NCBI GenBank assembly: GCA_013398295.1
Contig: VZSF01001417.1
Location: 248,001 to 312,000, forward strand
Reading direction: 5' to 3'
Length of the DNA: 64,000 bases
Source of the DNA: Chionis minor
Taxonomy: Eukaryota > Chordata > Aves > Charadriiformes > Chionididae
The number at the start of each line of letters is the position of its first letter. Position 1 is the first letter of the stretch. This document shows, piece by piece, positions 1 to 12,529 of this stretch. Under the pieces are notes generated by a model. The model was not told where the DNA came from and searched no databases. It saw only the letters and a program-made list of their open reading frames with translations. The position numbers were made by a program, and so were the translations under genes.

Positions 1-3000
1 ATAGGGACATATAAAACAAAAAGGCTTGGCACCCCTTAATATATAGGCGGTGTGCACAAAACATCATAAGCACATTATATATTTAGCACTCAAAAATTGT
101 AATGTACTAGAACAGATGTTGCCTGTGCCATCTTAATTCCATCTTCTTGTGTGCTTCATACAACTTTTAGTTGTATAATCGTATTTTTCCCACACAAAGC
201 TGCTGTTTTAAACTTATACAAAACTAATCAACTCTGAAGTTGAATTGAAGGTGTGTAAGGATGCTGGCTGTCATCCACAGGACAATTTCTGATTTTTTCT
301 TGAAGAAATGAGGAGGTTACATAGTGAGTATATAAAGAAATTGGATTTGTGGAACTTCTGTCTTACCTTGAATGGGGAGAAGGGCTGGCAGAGTTTAGGC
401 CAGCCCCACCTCAGTAGAAACAAATCAACTTTCAAGGTTACTTGCTGACAAGACGAAAGAATATGATGGTAATAAAAAGGAGGAAATCAAGAAAGCAGGA
501 ATAAAAGTACATTTTCAGTTCGAGATAAAGACGTTTTGAACAAAATTGATTACATCACTCTGAGACCTGGAGAAAAGGAGTTCCCCAGTGGCCTCTGCAC
601 CAGTGGTATGGCCAAAGACAAAAGGGACTGAGACCACTCATGCAGGACCCCAAATTCACCCTCGTTTGTGTTGTTGAAACCTGATAAGAAGATCCTCAGA
701 GTAAGAACTTCAAAATCAAGATTCACCTCTATTTTAGGAAGGTTTCAGTGAGCACAAATGTCAGAAAGTGGTTCTCTGTCATTCCCCATTCCTGGGTCAT
801 GGGGAATTGAGAAGCAGATGCCTGGAATGCCCCCACTGCACAAGCACAAGAAGAGGTAACAGGCAGCCTGGGCAATCACAACAGAGCGCAGGGTGCCCGT
901 TTCCTTAAGGATCTGCCCAAACTGTGCAAACAGCTGCACTGACACAGACTTCAAACAGAGTGAAATGTGATGGGTGTCTCTTGGTGCCAACACCAAAGTG
1001 TCCTGAAGACATTTTATGTGTCAGTTTTCGTGCTCAGAACAAATTGTATCCGCACAAAAGGAATTCTGCCTTACATCTCGGTCTGCCACAGAAAAACTGA
1101 TCAGAGAACAGAAATTGGCTGTTGCTTAGGTCATTTAACAGATGTAATTATGTGCAAACAGAATTATACGCTTGGCTCTGTGGAAGTTCCAAGTTCTCAA
1201 AGCTAAGAATAGTTACGCAAAAATTCATCTAGAAGAGGAAATTTAAATAGAAAAATATCAGTAATATCTGGGAAATGCTTAAGAATGTTTTCCTAGGTGC
1301 TGAAAAAGACCATAATAAATAAATGTTATTACATACAAATATATATACACTACCTATATAATAATAGTAAAGTACTCTAATAAACAAAAATCTCTGATTA
1401 AGATGTCAACCTGCTTAAAAGAGGCAAAACAACCATAAGAATACGGGTAATTATTTAAAAAGACTGAAAGCTGCAAGCAACAAATAAGTATCAGCCAACC
1501 ATTAAGAGCTGTAGAAGGGTCAGCAGTGGAGGCAGAAATACTCAAGAAGAAGTGAGATCGAGGTACATAAGGTTAAACATATGGAAATGAGGTGGCCCGG
1601 GTAACTTGTAGCCTCAAAGTGTTAAGAGCTGGTGGAGAAGGTCATCCGACCTTTAATAGTGGTTTTCAGTAAAGCAGTCATAAGTTCCAGTTACCTGGAG
1701 GAGAATTGATGCTACACCAATGACTGCAAGTGTGAATGGCCCAGCCTGCTGCTCTGACAGAGAACCCAGGAGCACAAGAGAAGAGCATATGAAAATTCTG
1801 AGGTTAAAGCTAATAACAGAAGTAATAGCAAACAACAGGTTTATGGAAAGCAGATCATATCAAACAATATTGATAACTTTAAAAAAAAAAATTAGATTAG
1901 AAGTTTCATGGATAAAGGCACCAGCATTGAGATAATAATCCTGAGTTTCTCTAAGACATTCACCTCTGAGTCACATAAGAAACAAGACTGAAACCAAACC
2001 CAGTTTCACACGCATTAAGTGAGAAAGGAAGTCAGTTCTTTGATAGGTTTTAAAAGATAAATGGAAACAGAAAGACAGCAGTGTTTCTGGTGAGTTTCTC
2101 TGGCAGTAGGTCATAGCTCTATGCCATTTAATATTTTAGTAAAATGAAAAAAAGGTAAAAATAATTTCAGAGAAATGACACAGGTATTAGAGGAACACTG
2201 TATAATAGAGAGGTGAAGTAACTGTTCCACCGTAAAGAACTATGCAGATAAAGTATGGATGGATAACTATTTTTGAAAGAGAGTACCAAAGGAAAGCGAA
2301 TCATCAGTGGGATAAAAATGAGAGGGAGCCTAAGTTCAGTGAAGAGCTAGTGAGGAGGAGTTCAAAAATATCTTCCTAGGACAAGGACTACAGACCTCGA
2401 CAGAAATGAAAGAGCTGTTAATCGGCAATTCACCCTCCAGCAGCTTCTCCGTCTTCCAGGCCAAAGCAGGAGGAGGTGCTAAATAGACAAAGGCAAGAGG
2501 AAAGAAACAATTTTTCATTTGGGGTCACCGCAAGAGAAACAGAAGAACTGCAATATATATATTTCTAAAAATTAAATCCACCCCACCCCCAGCGGAAACC
2601 ATTCTGGAGAGAAGTCTGGTGCCTGGCACTGGTCTGACGCAGTAGAGCCCCAGCAGGGCTCTGGCAGGTGCTCCTTGGAAAACCTACTGACATTTGTACA
2701 TGTTCAGCACTCCCACAGGGAGACCCTGGCTCTGCAAACTCTTACTTGGCAAACAATTATTTCACTTGAAAAATGCAAGAAATTTGGATGGTATAAAGAG
2801 GTGCCTGATTTGGGGAAAAGAAAGAAGCTTGAGAGAGTCTAAGCAGCTTTGGAAAGAGGTGCTAGGCCAAAGCTTGAAAAAAAAAAAAGAAGTCATTTAA
2901 AAGAAATATCATCTCTCAGAGAGAAAAAAAGAAAAACAAACAAGCAAAACATAGCAAAACAAAACATACCAAAAACATAAAAGCAGAAAAGTGTGCGAAG

Positions 3001-4576
3001 ACTGACTACAACAATGATGCTGCCATATGTAGCATACCTTCTCCAACACATGAGTAGAGTACAATAACACCTTGGGATCCTGGACTACAAAAAAAATTCC
3101 ATCCATAAAGTGTCTATCTAAGGCAGCAAGGTTGTAAAAAGGGCCCATGGTGGACATGACATAAAAATCTTTTAAGAGTTTGATCAACAGAATACAGAGC
3201 TGAGCTCTAAAATGGAGAGGCTACAACAGTGGGTGGAAGACACAGTTGTTCACAGATGTCCTGAAGGATGGTATTGGCACAGTCATCTTACAATCATGTA
3301 GCCAAAACTAGAAACCAGAGAGCTCTCCAGTTCTCTGCAGGTGTTATTTTAAAAAAAAACAAACACCTTGCATTGATACACTCATCTAGGGAAGGAGGCT
3401 GTGCACTCAGTGAGGGCACCAAAAGGTTCACGTGTTGACTGCAGCCCATGTCAACTGAAACAAACCACAAAACGTAGCTGTCGTTTCAGAAGGGGCCTGG
3501 CAAACGTCACTTTACCACAAAAATATGGAGCTTATTTTTCAGCTTCAGATGTACAATTTGCGAATTGAATGCAAACCTCAGAAAGACTCAGTTGTTGCGG
3601 GCACCGTCTAAAGAATTAGAAAAAGGCTGTAGAGAAAAGACAAGAGCTAGTTATGAATCAGATCAGAAACAACAACTGCTGCAGATCACATTTAATGAGA
3701 ACTGTGATTTTGAGCGCTACTGCTAAACACACAACCCTGTAGGCAGGGCTTAGGAGTTTTGGCCTTATTTTCAGTTCAAAGAAATCATCCCATAATCTGA
3801 AAAGACACAAAAAATTGTATTTAAAGGCATGAAGATGGTTAACCCTGAGATGCCATAAGAAGTTATTGTAAAGTATGCACTAAGCTTCTTTGGAGATTAA
3901 GCAATCTAAGAAAAGCAGAGTCACCGGGACGGAGATGGTCAGGTTTGTTGCGTTAAAGAAGTAAAGCAAAAAGGCTATTTTTTGAGAGGTATTTTTGTTG
4001 GTTTTGTTCTGACATAGTGTTGTCATCCCCAGTTCCAACTCATGTCTCTTCCTCAGTGTCCCAAAGCAGCTGTCCCACACTGAGGGCCTGAAGTTAAGAT
4101 GGAACGGGGCGGGAGGTGGGCAGGACGGGCAGGTCGGGCTCTCTCGGCTCAGCTCAGGTGCTTCGCTGGGCGCACACTGAACATATGCAGATTTACCTGC
4201 TAATTTTCCCTAAATCTCCAGCAAGTCTGTTTAGTTTTCCAAAATGCTGTAATTTATGGAGTCTTCAAAAGATCCCTCTTCAAATACCCCTTTCTTATCA
4301 GCAGCCAAAATTACTTTCTTTTCTTTTTTACCTTCTCTTAACCTGACAACAGTTTGGACTGAAAAATACCGTCTCCTGGAAAGTACCGGCTGAGAACGGC
4401 AAGCCTGAAGAACACCAGCAGCATGAAGAAGGTCAGCCCAAACAGTCCCACCTCAGCACAGTTCTGTCCCACCAAAACCACTCTATAGACTAAAATGTCC
4501 AACTCACTTGCAAAAAAAGCTTCTCTTCACAAGCAGTTGCAATACCAAATCAGTGCCATGGAAGGGAGGAAAGCTT
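1..4576. other. Intergenic desert, no gene recognised
   Basis: This stretch is AT-rich and has no exon I can assign. Open frames are short (under 95 codons) and have no recognisable domains. Near 2878-2990 there is an A-rich, low-complexity purine stretch. I see no tRNA, no retroposon tail and no CpG clustering. It is best read as single-copy flanking DNA far upstream of CPEB2. Confidence 0.6.
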
Positions 4577-4637
4577 AATAAATAAATAGATACATAGATA
4601 GATACATAGATAGATAGATAGATAGATAGATAAATAA
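4577..4637. repeat. GATA/GATACATA microsatellite
   Basis: A tetranucleotide array of AATA units passes into interleaved GATA and GATACATA units and then pure GATA, ending in AATAAG. It is an ordinary simple repeat, probably length-polymorphic. No gene is attached to it. Confidence 0.9.
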
Positions 4638-4639
4638 GA

Positions 4640-7600
4640 TTGACTGTTGGAATTTATTTAGGTCAACACCAGTGGGACTTTCTCAGAAGGAAGGAAACTT
4701 TCTGTGCGCTGACTGTTTACCTCCTTTGTGGTAGCATCAAATTAGGTGTTTACCTCTTCAAGCAGCAACAGGAGCCAATACACCTGTTCCTTCCAGATTG
4801 TCCCTGCTTTTTTTGGCATACGATACCCTGAAAAGGGCTCCGGTGATCTGCTGTGGGAGGGCCAGGAGGTTTGCGAAAACAGGTTGAAGCATTTGTTTCT
4901 CAAGGAAAAAAAAAAACAAAACCAACAGGAGATGGTTGTGCTGGCTAAGAGGATATAATGCTCATCATCGCTGCATTTTATTATTTCTGGTGTCAGTTCC
5001 ACAGAATATTGAAATTAGATTAAAAGTAAAACTGAGGAAATGTGCACAAAAACAAGCTGGTCACACGCGTTTATGAAAAAGCCATAAATCCTGTATGGGT
5101 ATGGCTGTACATTTCCTCATAGTGTAAGCGATGGTTTCGGAGAGATGTTAATCCACGGCCTGCTCCAGTGCTGTGCTGTGGGCCACCCACCTCCCAGTTC
5201 CCATCCCTGGGGGAGACAGGGGGATGAATGGGGACAGTGTGACTGGGAAAGGCAACTAAAACCCCTCCCCTGATCTGCCAAGTGCAAACACGTGCACCCT
5301 CCCCGCACAAAACCAGCAGGGAGGGACCCGGGGTGGGGATGCTGTGAGCGTGAAATCCCAATTTTGAGCATCTGCATTTCTCCAGTGGCACCTTACACTG
5401 AGCCACCAGGGACTGGCAGGTGAAATTCAGGATATTTACATATACAGAAAGCCACAGCTGGGTTAAAACTACTTTTCCTGCAAAAATGATGGGGTGGGAG
5501 AGGGGAACATTAAAACCCGGGGACTTAATTCGGAGCCCTGTGAAAAAAATCATTGCGTTTCTCACAATCAGTCCAAAAATGCTTTCAATGCCAGAAACAG
5601 TGCTGGGGTGTGCAGGCAGCCGAGCTCAGTCCCAGCCAAAAAATGTGCAGAGCGAAGACACAGACTTAAAAACACACAGGGCTTATGCAAAGGAGCCAGA
5701 CTGAAAAGTGGATTGAAATTCCCTTTTGACCCAGCCGTCATCACATGCCTCCTAGTCCCTTTGGTGAGCAGAGTGCCTCAGCCCTCACCTGTGAGGGGGA
5801 AAACAGCCGCTTTTTGTCCCCCAGGCACATCGGCACCCAACGGAGGTGTAGCACTAGTCCTGTAACAGCCAACACCCTGAGCAGAGAAAACAGCTTATAC
5901 TAGCAAAAAAAAAAAAAAAGTTGTTTTGCTGGTAGGAATTAAACCAGTTCGCTGAATGGATTACATTATAACAACAACAAAAAGGCCTTTTGATGGTAGG
6001 ACTGAACTCACAGTAGGGATTTTGCTGTCGTAATTATACCATTGCCATGCCAGCACAACTTTTTTTAAGTATAGACCAACTCCCTGTGTTTTTATCTTTT
6101 CAGTTAAAAAAATTACACGGAGGCAGAAGTTATGAAACAGGTTGGCAGTGGGCGTGGGGAACTGTTGTGGCCCCTTAGAAAGCACCTCGTCTTGCAATGA
6201 AGAAGTCCCACGAGACCAATTTCCCTGAGGAACCGCGGTGATAACGTCAGCTCTGGAGGCATGCTGGGGGACTGGAAACTGTGATCCAAGGGGTGTGCTT
6301 GGGTTGTAAATAGTTTTTTGATGAAGGTTGGGGTTTTTGGTTGGGTTTTTTTTTTTTTAGAGTGCCTATTTTGAAATGTTTGCAGCTACTGTGTTAATAA
6401 AGCTTGAGGGTTTTTAATTGTGTGGAGGGGATTTTGCTGCCTGCACAGTGATGAAATGGTGTGCACATGCAGATATAATCAAATCGTAATCTTTCAGGAA
6501 AATCTGATGTTTAAGTGCTCTCTATTCTGGATATGCCAATTCAATAGCATACATGCTTTTTATATATAATGTAATGCAAGACTGAGATACTTAAGACACA
6601 TTTAAAGAGGAAAAGAAGGGTGGAACTCCTTGGCAACAGCCTTAATACCTTTGAAGGCTCCAGCATCTGCTGATTCAGGCCCTCCCTCCCTACGTTGTAG
6701 TTTACAATCAGCCACTGAGTCACAGCAAATTCCTGACTTCATTATTTCACAAAATACAGTAGCATATTTTTAGGGTTTGGGTCCTTTTAATTAACCCCCT
6801 TTTTTTTGTTGTTGCTCAATAAAAAATATAATAATAATAATAAATAAATAAATAAATGAAAATAAACATTTAAAAGGAAATAAAAATTAAAAAAGGAAAT
6901 AAAAATAAATGAGCTCTGAGCCTGGCTGCAGGAAACTTGTCCTCAGAAAGGCTGTCCTCGAGCCACAAAATATACGTCACTCCTGGTGAAGTCCTTGGTG
7001 CCTGAGAAGAGTCCAAGGGGACGCAAAGCGATTTGCAGACCAGCCACGGGATCCCCACAGGAGGCGTCTGGAGGCAGGATTACATTAGCAGAGCTCTCTG
7101 CCCTGCTGGATAGACCTTGCTCCCCAGCAGACTAATTAGCCAGGGTGGAGCCCTGTTCTGATATAAATCCGTGCTAGCCCCAGTATCTTTCTACAGTGCT
7201 TCCCAGTGCCACGCAAAGACGGGGATGTGGCCTGGAGCCAGTCACCAATCCTGCCTAATTTCCTCATCCAAAAATCGATGATGCAGCCTGCCTGCCAGCA
7301 GAAACTCCCATTGTGAAACTGAGTTTGCTGATATTTGCAAAGCATTTAAAGGTGTGTCTTAGTGGGGAAAAGTGTGTTCAAACTCCAGGTCAGTCATAGC
7401 AGTAAACCCATTTGTGTTTCCCGCAGAGCAACACCAGTGAGCAGCATTTCACACACGTGAAGTCGAGCTGGGATTCCTCTTTAATCAAGTTAAGTCAGGT
7501 TTCATTCCTGGCCCTGCCAATTATTTAAATCTCATCTACCCACAAAAGCCTCCAGCCCTGCTGCGGTGGAGCTGTTGACTCACGTTGCCTGGTGGGACAG

Positions 7601-10040
7601 GGGGTTACACTGCACCTAGCTGCAGTCATCACCTACGTGGACGGGGAGTAGCTCCACGGGAATGCGGCAGTGTGCCCTCCGGCACATCCCCATGCCGCCG
7701 CAGCACGCACCGAACCCACGGAGAGATCCCAGAGGAGTTTCCTGGGAAGAATTAAAGTGGTGGCTCAGGCAGGAGCTGCTCCAGCCACCACGGGACATGC
7801 CACTAGAAACCTCAGGAGATCGCAGTGCAGGTACAGACACCAAGGCACTTGGGTTCCCCAAGAGGCACCACAATCACTCCTAGGCTTGCCTAACGCAAGG
7901 GGATTAGCTCCAGGTAATTCCATTCCGCATCAAAATACGCTCTGCATTAACCCGAGCCAGGGAACTGAAAGCAAGATGAGGTCTCTCTGCTTTGTGAGAA
8001 CGTTAGAGGGGAAATGCTGAAGAAATGTAATGTGACTGTTCATGGAAGAATGATTTCCGTCTTTTATTCAAAATGTTTCTGAAGTTTAATATAAGCGTCA
8101 ACAAACTTAGCTATTAAGATCCCCTTTGCTCATCAGCAGTGTTTCTATCTCTAGGTGGAACGTGATATCTGCTTAACGGTGCAGAGCAAATTTACAGGAC
8201 AGCTTAAGGTAGGAAATAATGAATACCACTTCAGCAACTGATAGCACAGGATAATTGTGTGTAGCTACAGTTTGTCACACTGAAATGCACAATAATATGT
8301 AAGTGCTGAGGCTCAATTCTTATTTGGCTGTTACTGCTTAAATAAATAGAAAAATTAGAAACATTCAAAAGTTGAAACGAGTTCCATTAATTAAGTCACT
8401 TCCACTTCAGTGAGATACTCTATTATTTTTTTTTAAAAAAAGTGTTCTTAACCTGTATTTCTTAAAATGCAATTTTGTGGGCTTCCCTTCCATTTTTCTC
8501 CCACATTCTTTCTGTATTTTGCTTTTATTTCCATCTGTATTACATGATATCCAAGTTAGGAGGTTCTTTCATCACTTTTATTTTCTGCAACTTTTCAGCA
8601 TTTCTCCGGTTTTGGAAATGTAACAGAATGTCAAATGAAAAAAATGTATGATTAAAAAACCTTTAAACTTTAAACTTGTATGTAATGCCTTTTAGTGAGA
8701 GAAAAGAGAAGACAGCTGAATTTGTAAAAGCTAATATTTTACCACCAGTTTTGTATTTCAATGAAAAACCCCAAAATCTCAAAAAGGCCAGCATTTCATT
8801 AAAGGTTTTGATCTCTAAAAACGCAGTTTTTCATTGAAAAACGATCTGAAGAGAAGCATTGAACTTGCTCTGAAAACAATGATGTTTATTGCTGAGGGGA
8901 TGGAAATTAAATGCAATCATGTTTACCGAGGAGCTGACTGCAAGGGGGCAAGGTCATAATTTACACATAATTACTGGTTTGCACTATCGTTTAACCACTA
9001 CTGAGATAAATATGTTTTTCTTCCTCCCCTCTTCCTGAGCAAAAGTAGTGTTCAGCACACTTCTGATGCATTAGCCGTTCTTGTGCAAATCACTGTTTTC
9101 TGTGGTTTGTGATTCAATAGTAAACATTGCTGTCAAAAACAAGGTCTGCATCGAGAGATAGCTCTGTATTTTTTGATAATATTTTCGGTTAGTAAGAATG
9201 TGCTGTCGGTACATAATTACAGACATGCATGCTATGACAAACAAACAGGGAAATATGATGGACTATAGTAAACCAGGAATATTTTAAATATGGGGTGTGT
9301 CTGCCTTTGTATAGTACATACAGTCACACCAGACTCCTTTGTACCAACTCACACAAAAAATACCCTGCCAAGTATTCTGGGCGAGCCTATAAATAATTCT
9401 TGTTTCCCAAGGCTGAGAAATATATGCTTCTTGGATAACCTTAGACGAGTTTGTGTCAAGATCTTCAGAACTGGCCAAGGCTTTTGCTTGCTTTGCTAGT
9501 GCACGCTTTGAAAACGCAGTGTGTTCAGAAAGAGCCGAGCATCCCCACCCTGGGAATCGGACCTCAGCTGAGGGAAAAGTCGGGTGTGGAGAAAAAGAGG
9601 GACTCAGACTCACTAATCATGCTAGAAGTTTGTCCTCTGCACCAAAGCTACTTCAAAAATAGCACGATTTTTTGGTTCTCAGCATTTGGTGGTGGCGTTC
9701 CAAACACTCCCGCTAGAATAAAGCTGTAGGCATTGGTACCAGGTTTTGATGTGAGCAGGGGAGAGTTCTTGCAGGCCACCTGTTCCAGCACAGCTCTTCC
9801 TGGGACAGTCGTAACTCACGTTAACCATGCCGGTCTGTTCACACCTCTTTCAGTGTATAGCCCATAGTTCTGAAGCTAGTTTGAAAAATACTGACAAAAC
9901 GTTTGCTGCCTCATTGATATCTTCAGGTTTTGTTACAAACCCTTGCTTTCAAGTGCAAGGTTTGAAATGGGCATGGGGTCCTGGGGCTGTACCCGCTCCT
10001 CCATCACAGCCTGTGTGGTGGTCCCAAAATCGCACCCAGA
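4640..10040. other. Intergenic desert with an A-rich patch
   Basis: No coding exon is recognised. A low-complexity A-rich patch lies at 6820-6910. Short GC-richer pieces at 5.1-5.9 kb and 7.6-7.9 kb produce overlapping open frames on both strands with no family resemblance, so I treat these as chance. The 8.2-9.25 kb part has TAATTA-type AT-rich motifs but nothing decisive. Confidence 0.55.
6827..6857. repeat. (ATA)n/(AATA)n simple repeat
   Basis: ATA triplets are followed by AATA tetramers and then A-rich sequence to about 6910. It is simple sequence, perhaps from decay of an A-rich tail, but no retroposon body is visible next to it. Confidence 0.85.
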
Positions 10041-10046
10041 GCTGGA

Positions 10047-10123
10047 GCTTCACATCCAAAGCCTCAGCTTCACATCCAACGCCTCAGCTTCACATCCAAC
10101 GCCTCAGCTTCACATCCAAAGCC
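10047..10123. repeat. 20-bp minisatellite, about four copies
   Basis: A 20-bp unit beginning GCTTCACATCCAA repeats head to tail at 10047, 10067, 10087 and 10107. The copies differ at one A/C position (CCAAAGCC or CCAACGCC) and the last copy is partial. The unit length is not a multiple of three, so any open frame through it cycles through different peptides, which argues against coding use. Confidence 0.9.
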
Positions 10124-10933
10124 ACCTACACCTCCAAATTCACAGGGAAGGTGGTTCGCCCAAGAAACCCAAGCTTCTTGGCTCAACTGTCCGCACTTTA
10201 ATCACTCCCCCAGCTTGCATTTATAGAGAGTTTCTAGAGACGGGGTTAATCCCAAGCTAGGATGAAATAAATTTCCAGTTTCTCCGCAAGACAGAACGCT
10301 ATTCTCTGCCTGGCTCTGAGAGGCTGATTGTGGGCGAGCCGGTGCAACCCTCCCATTCTTCTCCGGCTGCTTGTGCCAAGGGCAGAGTACTGTGGGGCTT
10401 ATTCACACGGCGCGCTCCGGAGCAGCGCCCTGCACGCAGGCTGGCGAGATAGGAGGACGGGTGGTTATTCAAATGTGCCCAGGCAGTCTCTCCCGTCTTC
10501 TGGGAGAATCCTGCCAGAATCTGCACAGTCTGACAATGACCTTCGTGTTGCTCACAAACAAGGTGCCCCCCAGCAGTAAAGTGGGTGCGAGCTGGGCTGT
10601 GTGCAGATGTAGATAGCTAATTGGTCAGCTGCACATAAAAAAAAAAAATAATAATCCTAGATCCTTAATGCTTGAAAGGCATAAGGAAAGGCTTGTGCAA
10701 CCTTTAATTCAGCTCTTTTCTAATCTTCAATTACAAAATCACATACTGTATTTTCCATGGGACCCTGCCTCATTCAGTTCACGGAATAGATGGTGTTCAC
10801 TTAATGAGCAGCTATTCAATATTTTATTTTCTTCTCACTCAGTGTGTTGCCCTAGGCATGATTTACTACATGTAATTCAAACCTAGCTGTGCAGCCAAAA
10901 TTATTAATTTCAGTGCAGCTTTTTTTCCTTTGG

Positions 10934-11130
10934 TACTCATCCTCGCAGCACTCCTGAGTGCTACACAAACAGTAAATGTTATATTTTCATAATACCATAG
11001 TGAGGGTGTTTTCACAATACCCCAGTGTGATTAAATGGGGACGAGAGGTGGAATTATCCTCTGTATTTCACAGGTGCGTAGAAGAGGCAGAGAGAGATGC
11101 TGAAGTCCAAAGAATCAAAAATTTGGTTCA
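10934..11130 (-). mobile_element. MIR-like SINE fragment, antisense
   Basis: Read on the plus strand, the segment around 11030-11110 (AATGGGG..., then TTATCCTCTGTATTTCACAG, then AGAGGCAGAGAGAGATG) resembles the antisense 3' half of MIR/CORE-SINEs. In that consensus, a 'cccattttacagatgaggaaactgaggcacagagag' type stretch precedes 'ttaagtgacttg'. The upstream part (CCTCGCAGCACTCCTGAGTG) fits the 'tcctcacaacaaccctatgag' part. Edges are approximate. This is recognition from memory of the consensus and the copy is heavily diverged. Confidence 0.5.
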
Positions 11131-11280
11131 CCCCCTTTACAATTTGAGTCCTGACTTTTGAAACTTCTTCATACCGTGAAGAATATTCATATACTGAATA
11201 TTCGAGGCAGGATTCCCATTGAGTCAGCCTGCATCCATCAGCGCTCACGGACGGAGAAGACCTTTTAAGCTGTAGGCTAG

Positions 11281-11745
11281 TCCCCTCCTATCACAGGCAG
11301 CTTTTTAACAATCTTATCAAATTGGACTGAATAGGAATTGAGTTTCTTGAGTTCCTGTTAAAAAGCTGAGAACTCACTCCTCTGATAGTTAGAAACCATT
11401 TTCTAATTTTCATCCTAAATTTATTCATAGCCAGATTACATTCATTTGTTCTTATGCCAACATTGTCCTTCACCTTAAATAGTTCCTCTCCCTCTCTGGC
11501 ATTTGCCTCCGCTGATAAATTTAGAGCAAGCAATCACATTTTTTTCTCTCTCGGCATTTGTCTTGAGGAGCTAAATGAGCTACACTCCCTAAGCTGTCTC
11601 TCTCAAATTAAGCTTCCAGGTCCCCTGCTCATCCGAGGAACTGCTTTCCATACCTGCTCCAGCTTGCGCTTATCTGCTCTGAACATGGCTGGCCGGGCTC
11701 ATACGCAGCACCAGGCCTGGGTGCCTTCACCCAGAGAAGGCTCAA
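11281..11745 (-). mobile_element. Ancient CR1-type LINE fragment, antisense
   Basis: The plus strand reads like the reverse complement of the 3' part of old sauropsid CR1 ORF2. Landmarks in order are: an AGAAACCATTTTCTAATTTTC block; TTTATTCATAGCCAG followed by CATTTGTTCTTATGCCAAC; ATTGTCCTTCACCTTAAATAG then TTCCTCTCCCTCTCTGGCAT; and CTGCTCCAGCTTGCGCTTATC followed by GAACATGGCTGG. The same landmarks occur in this order in ancient CR1 copies of turtles and birds. A minus-strand open frame of about 80 codons (11291-11533) is a decayed piece of its reverse-transcriptase ORF. It lies about 150 bp from a younger CR1 copy in the same orientation. Confidence 0.8.
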
Positions 11746-11899
11746 GCAGTGAAATGGTAACCGGTGGTAACTAAAGGAGTTACCAATGCTTCTCCATCCT
11801 GTCCTGTCCTGAAAATGGTGTGGCTTAGAATCTACCTAAGATATCCAGAGCTGCATCAAATCATTATCACCCCAATCACTGCACAGCACATCCCAATTT

Positions 11900-12190
11900 C
11901 ATAGAATCATAGAATGGTTTAGGTTGGAAGGGAGCTTAAAGACCATCTAGCTTCAACCCCTCTGCCATGGGTAGGGACACCTTCCACTAGACCAGGGTGC
12001 TCACAGCCCCATCCAACCTGGCCTTGAACACTTCCAGGGATGGCGCCTCCACAGCTTCCCTGGGCAACCTGTTCCAGTGCCTCACCACCCTCACAGTGAA
12101 ACATTTCTTCCTGAGATCTAATCTAAATCTCCCCTCTTCCAGTTTGAAGCCATTACCCCTCATCACTACATGCCCTTGAAAAAAGTCCCT
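11900..12190 (-). mobile_element. CR1 LINE 3' end, 5'-truncated, antisense
   Basis: The left edge carries the tandem ATAGAATCATAGAAT, the reverse complement of the CR1 terminal repeats. It is followed by GGTTTAGGTTGGAAGGGA, the 'GACCATCTAG' block, a 'CCATGGGTAGGGACACC' block, and the conserved ORF2 C-terminus read on the minus strand. Minus-strand peptide landmarks (11987-12232) are [36 protein letters not shown] and FKARLDGA. Similarity fades after about 12190, so the copy is strongly 5'-truncated, as is usual for CR1. It is the best preserved and youngest CR1 in the window and is the main reason for calling the organism a bird. Confidence 0.95.
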
Positions 12191-12391
12191 CTCTTTTGCT
12201 CCTTTTTGGTTTCCAGCAGAAATTCTCAGCATCAGTTGAAAAAATGCATGTGATTTGTACCACTGAATCTCCCTTCGTTCCTCTCCTCCCAGTCCTCTGG
12301 ATCATCACCATATACTGCTCCAGTATCCCAGCCCCGCTCTGTGATGGGGGTGCTGCCCTCACCGCATCACTGGCAGACTAGTGAACATTTG

Positions 12392-12529
<138 letters not shown>

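Noticed and set aside
5071..5565. 164-codon minus-strand frame
   Set aside because: It gives a low-information peptide with overlapping frames on both strands, no splice or promoter support and no known motif.
11987..12232. 81-codon minus-strand frame with [17 protein letters not shown]
   Set aside because: This is the C-terminal relic of CR1 ORF2, not a host gene. It is covered by the CR1 feature.
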